A DNA stretch of 7,095 nucleotides from Clostridia bacterium (GTDB lineage Bacteria > Bacillota > Clostridia > TANB77 > CAG-508). The notes beneath the pieces were generated by a model that worked only from the letters and a program-made list of their open reading frames with translations, did not search any database and was not told the origin of the DNA. Of this stretch, positions 1 through 6,918 are shown piece after piece. The stretch covers positions 1-7,095 of the forward strand of contig CAADYC010000058.1 of assembly GCA_900753165.1 (NCBI GenBank). Direction: 5' to 3'. Each line of letters starts with the position of its first letter. Positions within the stretch are counted from its first letter, which is position 1. Both the position numbers and the translations under genes were made by a program.

Positions 1-99
1 ATATATGTAATTCCTTTAAATATAATATTACATTTTATTATTAAAATCAAGGTTTTGAAAATTTTTATTATATTTTTTTAATTTTTTTTTATAAAAGTA

Positions 100-128
100 T
101 TGACATTTTATTTTAAATCTTGTATACT
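100..128 (+). promoter_or_regulatory. Consensus sigma-A-type promoter of the tRNA cluster
   Basis: A perfect -35 box TTGACA (100-105) and a -10 box TATACT (123-128) are separated by 17 bases. Transcription should start near 134-136, about 14 bases before tRNA-Val. Long A/T runs upstream (60-95) could act as an UP element. A near-consensus promoter is expected for a stable-RNA operon. No second promoter is evident before the Asp or Phe genes, so all three are probably co-transcribed. Confidence 0.85.
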
Positions 129-148
129 AATCAATGTCAAAAGGACAT

Positions 149-224
149 GGTCGTTTAGCTCAGCTGGGAGAGCATCTGCCTTACAAGCAGGGGGTCATAG
201 GTTCGAGCCCTATAACGACCACCA
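149..224 (+). tRNA. tRNA-Val (anticodon UAC)
   Basis: A full cloverleaf can be drawn. The acceptor stem GGTCGTT (149-155) pairs with AACGACC (214-220), the discriminator is A221, and CCA is encoded at 222-224. The anticodon loop CTTACAA (180-186) holds TAC at 182-184, which reads GUA and wobbles to other Val codons. The T arm has stem ATAGG/CCTAT around loop TTCGAGC. The length is 76 with CCA. It is first in a three-tRNA transcript, with only 9 bases to tRNA-Asp, so processing between the two must be tight. Confidence 0.97.
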
Positions 225-233
225 TTCTTTTAC

Positions 234-310
234 GGCCTGGTAGTTCAGTTGGTTAGAACGCTAGCCTGTCACGCTAGAGGTCGACGGTTCGAGCCCGTTC
301 CAGGTCGCCA
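234..310 (+). tRNA. tRNA-Asp (anticodon GUC)
   Basis: The acceptor stem GGCCTGG (234-240) pairs with CCAGGTC (300-306) with one G-T wobble. The discriminator is G307, typical of Asp, and CCA is encoded at 308-310. The anticodon stem CTAGC/GCTAG encloses CTGTCAC, with GTC at 268-270. The T loop is TTCGAGC. The length is 77 with CCA. It is the middle gene of the cluster, followed by a 31-base T/A-rich spacer before tRNA-Phe. Confidence 0.97.
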
Positions 311-341
311 TTTTTTATATATAATAAGATTTTATTTTTTT

Positions 342-417
342 GGCTCGATAGCTCAGTTGGTAGAGCAGGGGACTGAAAATCCCCGTGTCAGTGGTTCGAT
401 TCCACTTCGAGCCACCA
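342..417 (+). tRNA. tRNA-Phe (anticodon GAA)
   Basis: The acceptor stem GGCTCGA (342-348) pairs with TCGAGCC (407-413), the discriminator is A414, and CCA is encoded at 415-417. The anticodon stem GGGGA/TCCCC encloses CTGAAAA, with GAA at 375-377. The T arm GTGG/CCAC encloses TTCGATT. The length is 76 with CCA. It is last in the cluster. The terminator hairpin starts with essentially no spacer after the CCA, so the 3' trailer is mostly the terminator itself. Confidence 0.97.
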
Positions 418-450
418 AAAAAGATAGTAAGTTTTCTTACTATCTTTTTT
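417..450. terminator. Bidirectional Rho-independent terminator between the tRNA cluster and dprA
   Basis: A perfect 11-base-pair stem, AAGATAGTAAG (421-431) with CTTACTATCTT (436-446), has a TTTT loop. It is flanked by an A-run on the left (417-422) and a T-run on the right (445-450). Read on +, it ends the tRNA transcript. Read on -, the same hairpin is followed by TTTTTT and can end the leftward dprA transcript, whose stop codon is about 75 bases away. No other hairpin is seen between 451 and 525. Confidence 0.9.
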
Positions 451-525
451 ATTCAACTTAATAATTTACATTATATAACCTCTCTTTTACAATAATCATA
501 AGTTTATTTGATTTTTATTCATATA

Positions 526-1464
526 TTATTTTATTTCTTCATAAGATGTAATCATTTTTGCCCCCTGTTTAATCAAATCATTAGTACCAACTGAATTCAT
601 AGAATTTATATTCCCAGGAACCACAAAAACATCTCTCCCTTGTTCTAATGCAAAATCAACTGTAATCAATGTCCCACTTTTCTCTTTTGCTTCTATAACA
701 ATTATTCCTTGGCTTATTCCACTTATAATCCTATTACGTGCTGGGAAATTCATTTTGTCGGGCTTTGTTCCACATGGGTATTCTGATATAATTGCTCCTC
801 CATTTCTTATTATTTCATTTGCTAATTCTATATTTCCTTTAGGATATATCATATCCAAGCCATTTCCAAGCACAGCAATTGTTTTTCCACAGTCTATATT
901 TTGTTTTCCACAACCACTGTATTTCTTTCCACAATTTTTATCTCCTTTTACTTCAATATTTGCTCCAACTGAACCCCAATGTGCATAACTATCCACTCCC
1001 TTTGCTAAACCACTAACAATATTAATAGATTTTTCTTTTGATAAATTATATCCAAAATATTTTGCAGCCTTTTTACCATAGTCTGTACAATCCCTACATC
1101 CTACAATACCAACATTTTCTCCATTTAAGATTTTCTTGTTTCCTCTTATATATAAACTTACTGGTGAATCATATATTTGCTTTAATATCTGTGGATAACT
1201 TTTTTCACATATGTGGATAATGTCAATATTATTTTCTTTCATATATTTAATATGATAATTTAAAATTTTTTCATTTTTGGTTTCTATAATATTTGTTGCT
1301 GTTTCTTCCCCTATCCCATCAATTTTTAGCAAATCACTTTTACTTAATTCATATATTCTTTCTGGTGTTCCATACATTTTTAATAATTTGTTTTTTCTTA
1401 CACATCCTAATCCTTTTATCAGACTAAGCCATATCCAATATTTTTTATTTTCTAAATCTTCCAT
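526..1464 (-). CDS. dprA: DNA processing protein DprA/Smf (ssDNA-binding RecA loader), 312 aa
   Basis: DprA binds single-stranded DNA in the cytoplasm and hands it to RecA during uptake and recombination (family knowledge). In the 312-residue form, an N-terminal helix-hairpin-helix region (KIDGIGEETA, about 47-56) precedes the YP motif (about 90-91). A Rossmann fold follows with GIVGCRDCTDYG, SGLAKGVDSYAH, AVLGNGLD, FPARNRIISG, SGTLITVDFALEQG and VPGN. The C-terminal winged-helix domain of longer homologues is absent, as in other short Firmicutes forms. An unusual insertion (about residues 167-192) carries three CGK units. An in-frame ATG at 1491 has no ribosome binding site. The ATG at 1464 has AAAGG about 9 bases upstream and is chosen; the ATG at 1470 is too close to that site. 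A terminator at 1555-1580 separates it from folD, so it needs its own promoter, and I could not identify a convincing one. Family call is firm; the start is fairly sure. Confidence 0.93.
   Translation of the reverse strand: MEDLENKKYWIWLSLIKGLGCVRKNKLLKMYGTPERIYELSKSDLLKIDGIGEETATNIIETKNEKILNYHIKYMKENNIDIIHICEKSYPQILKQIYDSPVSLYIRGNKKILNGENVGIVGCRDCTDYGKKAAKYFGYNLSKEKSINIVSGLAKGVDSYAHWGSVGANIEVKGDKNCGKKYSGCGKQNIDCGKTIAVLGNGLDMIYPKGNIELANEIIRNGGAIISEYPCGTKPDKMNFPARNRIISGISQGIIVIEAKEKSGTLITVDFALEQGRDVFVVPGNINSMNSVGTNDLIKQGAKMITSYEEIK
871..933 (-). repeat. Degenerate 21-base (7-codon) tandem repeat inside dprA
   Basis: Three consecutive 21-base units each begin TGTGGAAA on the - strand (at 933, 912 and 891). 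They encode CGKKYSG, CGKQNID and CGKTIAV. The first nine bases are nearly identical and the rest has diverged. The last unit runs into the normal conserved strand (GKTIAVLG) of the Rossmann fold, so the extra units look like copies of that segment or convergent repeats. They insert evenly spaced Cys residues between the SGLAKGVDSYAH motif and AVLGNG. Confidence 0.7.
1190..1220 (-). other. Two perfect DnaA-box 9-mers within dprA
   Basis: TGTGGATAA occurs at 1190-1198 and 1212-1220. It is the exact complement of the DnaA box TTATCCACA. The two copies share one orientation and are spaced 22 bases, about two helical turns. A near-match TTTTTCACA lies between them (1200-1208). They fall in codons for the conserved YPQ motif and for an IIHI stretch, so coding constraint could explain at least one. 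Sequence match is certain; function is unproven. Confidence 0.35.
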
Positions 1465-1490
1465 TTTCATTTTCCTTTCTTTTACTTTCA

Positions 1491-1510
1491 TTGTTATTTT
1501 GCAATAACAA
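1491..1510. repeat. Perfect 8-base inverted repeat upstream of dprA
   Basis: TTGTTATT (1491-1498) and AATAACAA (1503-1510) are perfect inverted copies around a TTGC spacer. The element lies about 27 bases upstream of the supported dprA start, in the expected promoter/leader region. It has no following T-run, so it is not an intrinsic terminator. It could be an operator or a leader hairpin, or chance in AT-rich DNA. Confidence 0.4.
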
Positions 1511-1554
1511 ATTTTAAATAATTTTTATTTAATAATTTTATTGCTCTAAAGCAC

Positions 1555-1580
1555 AAAAAAAGACACAAATATTTTGTGTC
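1555..1580 (-). terminator. Rho-independent terminator after folD
   Basis: Read on the - strand, the stem GACACAAA (1580-1573) pairs with TTTGTGTC (1569-1562) around a 3-base loop. It is followed directly by seven T residues (complement of the A-run 1555-1561). It lies about 50 bases past the folD stop and separates the ligA-folD transcript from dprA. Confidence 0.88.
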
Positions 1581-1628
1581 CCACTTATTATAATTTTTAT
1601 TATTTAATGCCTTATTCCACTTAATATT

Positions 1629-2486
1629 TTAGTCTACCATACCATTTTGTCTTTTAGTAGCTTTAATAACATTATTCATAAGCATTGCTATTGTCATCGG
1701 TCCAACTCCCCCAGGAACCGGTGTAATATAACTTGCTTTTTCTTTTACATTTTCAAAATCAACATCACCTGTAATTTTACCATTATCTAATCTATTTATT
1801 CCAACATCAATTACAACAGCATTTTCCTTTAACATATCTACTGTTACAAAATTTGCTTTTCCAATTGCAGATATTAATATATCTGCTTCTCTTGCTTTTT
1901 GTGTAAGATTTTGTGTTTTAGAATGGCATGATGTTACTGTTGCATTTTTATTTAAGCAACAATGTATTAATGGCTTTCCTACAATATTGCTTCTTCCTAA
2001 GATTACCACATCTTTACCAGTTAAGTCAATATTATATTCTTCAAACATTTTCATTATTCCATATGGTGTACAAGATACAAATGTGTCTTGATTTAAAACT
2101 AATTTTCCGACATTTACTGGGTTAAATCCATCAACATCTTTTTCTGGTGATATTGTTCTAAATGCTTCATTTATATCTAAGTTTGATGGTATTGGACTTT
2201 GCAATAGTATTCCATTTATTGTTTTGTCATTGTTTAATTTTTCTATTAATTCTATTAATTCTTTTTGAGTAATATTTGCATCTAATAAATATTCTTCATA
2301 TTCTATCCCCACATCTTCGCATGCTCTACTTTTATTTCTTACATATACTTTTGATGCTGGATCATCTCCAACCATTATTACTGCTAATTTTGAATTTATA
2401 TTTTTTTTCTTTAATTCTTCACATTCTATTTTTAAATTTGCTCTTATTTTTTTTGCCAATTCTTTTCCATCTATAATTACAGCCAT
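1629..2486 (-). CDS. folD: Bifunctional methylene-THF dehydrogenase / methenyl-THF cyclohydrolase FolD, 285 aa
   Basis: FolD interconverts 5,10-methylene-, methenyl- and 10-formyl-tetrahydrofolate in the cytoplasm, feeding purine, thymidylate and formyl-Met synthesis. The length is normal for the family. Catalytic signatures are present: Y48-x-x-x-K52 in YVRNK, Q96 in LLQSPIP, and D119 in PEKDVDGFNP. The nucleotide-binding loop GRSNIVGKP and the C-terminal PVPGGVGPMTIAML motif are intact. The usual LPLP after the active-site Gln is SPIP here, a mild variation. The start at 2486 is supported by AAAGGAG 7 bases upstream. It is third in the likely ligA-orf81-folD transcript, 37 bases after the preceding gene, and is closed by a strong terminator. 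NADP versus NAD preference cannot be told from this reading. Confidence 0.97.
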   Translation of the reverse strand: MAVIIDGKELAKKIRANLKIECEELKKKNINSKLAVIMVGDDPASKVYVRNKSRACEDVGIEYEEYLLDANITQKELIELIEKLNNDKTINGILLQSPIPSNLDINEAFRTISPEKDVDGFNPVNVGKLVLNQDTFVSCTPYGIMKMFEEYNIDLTGKDVVILGRSNIVGKPLIHCCLNKNATVTSCHSKTQNLTQKAREADILISAIGKANFVTVDMLKENAVVIDVGINRLDNGKITGDVDFENVKEKASYITPVPGGVGPMTIAMLMNNVIKATKRQNGMVD

Positions 2487-2523
2487 TTTATTTCTCCTTT
2501 TAGTATAATTCTTTACTTTCTAA

Positions 2524-2769
2524 CTAAGTATCACTTATTATCTTATATTCAATGTCTTCCATATCTGGGAACATTTCCTTAACCCTCTTCAATGTAAGCA
2601 TTGACATTTTAGGTTGTGGATTTTTCTTGTGGTCTGTTAACAATTTTTGAGTATAACAATTTGGCGCTGTTTTAAATAATAAATATCTATTTCTTACATA
2701 TGTGTAAAAAATTTGGTATCCATTGTTTAAATCCTCCCACATCATCTCAAATGTATATTTTTCTTCCAT
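2524..2769 (-). CDS. Uncharacterised small protein between ligA and folD, 81 aa
   Basis: I do not recognise a family. It is a small soluble-looking protein with no signal peptide or membrane segment. It has an acidic, aromatic N-terminus (EEKYTFEMMWEDL), a central aromatic/basic stretch suggesting a beta-hairpin (YQIFYTYVRNRYLLFK), a polar linker with HKKNPQPK, and a C-terminal Lys/Glu helix (LTLKRVKEMFPDMEDIEYK). A good ribosome site GAAAGGA sits 8 bases before the ATG. It lies 49 bases after ligA and 37 before folD on the same strand, so it is almost certainly co-transcribed. The clean ribosome site, operon spacing and ordinary amino-acid composition argue that it is a real gene. Any role in DNA or folate metabolism is only guilt by association. 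Confidence 0.8.
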   Translation of the reverse strand: MEEKYTFEMMWEDLNNGYQIFYTYVRNRYLLFKTAPNCYTQKLLTDHKKNPQPKMSMLTLKRVKEMFPDMEDIEYKIISDT

Positions 2770-2818
2770 AATCTTTTCCTTTCACTCACTTGTTATTTTG
2801 TCATTTTAGAAGCAGTTT

Positions 2819-4846
<2,028 letters not shown>

Positions 4847-4915
4847 TCACAATATGTTGCAAACCACATACTAGACTTTTTCAATATGGAGATTACAACA
4901 CCAAGGTATAAAAAT

Positions 4916-4968
4916 ATTATAAAATTCATTTTAAATAAGAAAACGCTAAATTTCCCTTCCCTATTATA
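4916..4968 (-). promoter_or_regulatory. Candidate promoter region of the ligA operon
   Basis: Two perfect TATAAT hexamers lie on the - strand, at 4968-4963 and 4921-4916, roughly 140 and 97 bases before the ligA start. Neither has a good -35 at the right distance (best for the nearer one: TTTTCT at 16 bases), and TATAAT is frequent in such AT-rich DNA. A ligA promoter is required somewhere here because the preceding gene ends in a terminator at 4979-5013. Confidence 0.35.
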
Positions 4969-4978
4969 TACAAAATAT

Positions 4979-5013
4979 AAAAAAAAATAAAGGAATTTTG
5001 TAAAATTCCTTTA
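4979..5013 (-). terminator. Rho-independent terminator after the LPXTG protein gene
   Basis: Read on the - strand, TAAAGGAATTTT (5013-5002) pairs with AAAATTCCTTTA (4999-4988). The nominal gap is only 2 bases, so the inner A-T pairs must open to form the loop. Nine T residues follow (complement of 4979-4987). It lies about 50 bases past the stop of the sortase-anchored protein and separates it from ligA. Confidence 0.88.
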
Positions 5014-5061
5014 CTTTATTTCATAATTAACTATTACATACACAATGATATTGAACATCAA

Positions 5062-5445
5062 TTATATATTTTTATAATCTTGCATTTTTTTGTAAGCATA
5101 TACTGCTGATATTCCTAATACAACTACTAATACTACAACTGGCATTGAATCTTCTACACCTGTTTTTGGTAATGATGTATTATTATAAGTACTTGTTGTA
5201 TTATTTGTTTTTAATACTGTATTATTTGTTGTACTATTTTTGCTTGATGATAATACTGTTTCTTGTTTATTTGTATTTCCTGAATCTGTAGTTGATGTTG
5301 ATGATCCTGTTGAAGAAGTTGTATTATTTGAATTTAATGCTATATTTGTAAAATCCGTTGCTGCAAATACATCATTTGTAAATAATAAAACTGATAAACT
5401 TACTATAACTAATAAAACTACACTTAAAATTTTTGATTTTTTCAT
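5062..5445 (-). CDS. Small secreted LPXTG (sortase-anchored) cell-wall protein, 127 aa
   Basis: It has a signal peptide: MKKSK basic start, a hydrophobic core to about residue 23, and likely cleavage after VFA (A28|A29). Residues 29-91 are a low-complexity linker in which about 44 of 63 are Ser, Thr or Asn, with heptad NNT repeats near the end. Then come the sortase signal LPKTG (92-96), a hydrophobic stretch (about 101-118) and a basic tail starting YKK. Sortase would leave a mature chain of only about 67 residues on peptidoglycan, with no recognisable folded domain, so it is a spacer, a glycosylated stalk or an adhesin remnant rather than an enzyme. An in-frame ATG at 5520 overlaps the -35 box; the ATG at 5445 has AAAGGAG 8-9 bases upstream and is chosen. 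It has its own promoter and terminator. No sortase gene lies in the window. Confidence 0.88.
   Translation of the reverse strand: MKKSKILSVVLLVIVSLSVLLFTNDVFAATDFTNIALNSNNTTSSTGSSTSTTDSGNTNKQETVLSSSKNSTTNNTVLKTNNTTSTYNNTSLPKTGVEDSMPVVVLVVVLGISAVYAYKKMQDYKNI
5164..5226 (-). repeat. 21-base (7-codon) tandem repeat in the LPXTG protein gene
   Basis: Three consecutive 7-codon units encode NNTVLKT, NNTTSTY and NNTSLPK, the last running into the LPKTG signal. On the + strand, TGTATTATTTGTT occurs at 5197 and 5218, and the related TGTATTATTA at 5176, giving an exact 21-base period. The NNT half of each unit is conserved and the other half has diverged. Such repeats can change copy number by slippage and so alter stalk length. 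Confidence 0.65.
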
Positions 5446-5491
5446 ATTATTCTCTCCTTTATTTATATTTATTATTTTACACTCAAATATA

Positions 5492-5520
5492 ATTATACCA
5501 CTTTTGTAAACTAATTGCAA
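5492..5520 (-). promoter_or_regulatory. Promoter of the LPXTG protein gene
   Basis: Read on the - strand, TTGCAA (5520-5515) and a perfect -10 TATAAT (5497-5492) are 17 bases apart. Transcription would begin near 5485, giving a leader of about 40 bases that contains the AAAGGAG site. This placement rules out the upstream ATG at 5520 as the protein start. Confidence 0.65.
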
Positions 5521-5637
5521 GTCTCTTTACTATTTAAATTAATTTTAAACTTTATCTTGAAAATAGTCAATATATTTTTCTATATTTTATTTTACATTTT
5601 CATTACAATTTTTTTACGTTTTTATTACACATTATTT

Positions 5638-6729
5638 TTAAACATTAAACTTAAATAAAACTATGTCTCCATCTTGCATTATATATTCTTTACCCTCAGA
5701 ACGTACAAGCCCTTTTTCTTTAGCTGCAACCATTGACCCTTCTCTAATTAAATCGTCATATGATACTACTTCAGCTTTAATAAATCCTCTTTCTATATCT
5801 GAATGGATTTTTCCAGCTGCTTGTGGCGCTTTTGTTCCTTTTTTTATTGTCCATGCTCTTACTTCTGGCTCTCCTGCTGTTAAAAATGACATTAATCCCA
5901 ATAAATCATAACTTCTTTTTATAACTTTGTCCAATCCTGATTCATCTAATCCCAATGCTTCTAACATTTCTTTTTTATCATCATCTTCTAGTCCAGAAAG
6001 TTCTTCTTCTATTTTTACACATAATGGTATTACTTCTGCTTTTTCACTTGATGCATATTCTTTTACTTGTTTTACTAATTCATCATTTTCAGCATCATCT
6101 AATTGTTCTTCTGATACATTTGCAATATATAAAATTGGCTTAGTTGTTAATAAAAACATATCTTTTACTAGAACTTGTTCATCCTCATTAAAATCAATTG
6201 TTCTAGCTGATTTTCCATCTTCTAATACTTTTAATATTTTTTCTAATAAATCAATTTCTTCCTGATATTTTTTATCTGCTTTTAAATTTTTTCTTGCCTT
6301 ATCTAATCTCTTATTTACTGTTTCTATATCTGCAAATATTAATTCTAAATTTATTGTTTCTATATCTCTGATTGGATTTACACTTCCGTCAACATGAACA
6401 ACATTTGAATCTTCAAAGCATCTTACAACTTCTACAATTGCATCTGTTTCACGGATATGTGATAAAAATTTGTTTCCCAATCCTTCTCCTCTACTTGCTC
6501 CTTTTACTAATCCAGCTATATCAACAAATTCTATTACTGCATGTGTTGTTTTTTCTGGTTTATACATTTCTGTTAATTTATCTAATCTTTCATCTGGTAC
6601 TGCTACTACTCCAACATTTGGTTCTATTGTACAAAATGGATAGTTTGCACATTCAGCTCCTGCTTTTGTTATACTATTAAATAATGTACTTTTTCCTACA
6701 TTTGGTAATCCAACTATTCCTAATTTCAT
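5638..6729 (-). CDS. ychF: Redox-regulated ATPase YchF (OLA1 family), 363 aa
   Basis: YchF is a universally conserved Obg-related P-loop NTPase that binds ribosomes and prefers ATP; it is linked to stress and translation control (family knowledge). The G1 loop GLPNVGKST (7-15), NYPFCTIEPN (29-38), G3 DIAGL (70-74) and GEGLGNKFLSHIRE (81-94) are present. The fourth motif is NVSE (204-207), the NxxE form that gives the family ATP rather than GTP specificity. C33 corresponds to the redox-sensitive Cys of the E. coli protein. A helical, coiled-coil-like region (about 125-215) precedes the C-terminal TGS domain (about 280-362). Length and motifs are normal. The start at 6729 has GGGAGGA 11 bases upstream, a slightly long spacing. 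No terminator is visible in the roughly 117 bases after its stop, so some read-through into the LPXTG gene is possible. Confidence 0.98.
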   Translation of the reverse strand: MKLGIVGLPNVGKSTLFNSITKAGAECANYPFCTIEPNVGVVAVPDERLDKLTEMYKPEKTTHAVIEFVDIAGLVKGASRGEGLGNKFLSHIRETDAIVEVVRCFEDSNVVHVDGSVNPIRDIETINLELIFADIETVNKRLDKARKNLKADKKYQEEIDLLEKILKVLEDGKSARTIDFNEDEQVLVKDMFLLTTKPILYIANVSEEQLDDAENDELVKQVKEYASSEKAEVIPLCVKIEEELSGLEDDDKKEMLEALGLDESGLDKVIKRSYDLLGLMSFLTAGEPEVRAWTIKKGTKAPQAAGKIHSDIERGFIKAEVVSYDDLIREGSMVAAKEKGLVRSEGKEYIMQDGDIVLFKFNV

Positions 6730-6775
6730 TTTTAATTTTTTCCTCCCTAAAGTATATTACACTTTTATCTTTAAT

Positions 6776-6804
6776 ATCTTATCACAATTCGAATACTTTT
6801 ACAA
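6776..6804 (-). promoter_or_regulatory. Possible ychF promoter
   Basis: On the - strand, TTGTAA (6804-6799) and TAAGAT (6781-6776) are 17 bases apart, each matching four of six consensus bases. Transcription would start about 40 bases before the ATG. A better -10 look-alike, TATACT (6756-6751), is too close to the ribosome site to serve. Weak evidence only. Confidence 0.3.
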
Positions 6805-6863
6805 GGTACAAAAAGCAAAAATGTTTCATACATTACAACATTTTAAATCAAAGTAAAAACTAT

Positions 6864-6901
6864 AAAAAAGCAAATATGAGATATAACTCAGAATTTGCTT
6901 T
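6864..6901 (-). terminator. Rho-independent terminator of the partial gene at the right edge
   Basis: On the - strand, AAAGCAAAT (6901-6893) pairs with ATTTGCTTT (6875-6867). An inner TGAG/CTCA helix is set off by a small internal bulge around an ATATAA-type loop, and a run of T residues follows (complement of 6864-6869). It begins about 18 bases past the stop codon of the truncated gene. A weaker hairpin (6819-6843) further on may act as a backup. Confidence 0.8.
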
Positions 6902-6918
6902 CATAATATATATTTTTT

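Noticed and set aside
1..99. AT-rich left edge with small inverted repeats (for example TCAA-GGTT-TTGA near 49-60)
   Set aside because: The stems are only 4-7 pairs with no proper T-run next to them and there is no open frame, so I see nothing supportable besides possible UP-element A/T runs for the tRNA promoter.
249..461. Open frame of 70 codons on + across the tRNA region
   Set aside because: It runs through tRNA-Asp, tRNA-Phe and the terminator, all of which are firmly identified. It has no ribosome site, so it is a chance frame.
871..933. Short phased repeats that could suggest a CRISPR-like or iteron array
   Set aside because: There are only three units with no spacers, and they are in frame within a conserved gene. 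They fit a coding tandem repeat, so I kept only the DnaA-box observation as a separate finding.
5521..5637. Terminator for ychF
   Set aside because: The only inverted repeat (ACTATTT/AAATAGT) has a long loop and no T-run after it on the - strand, so I did not call a terminator.
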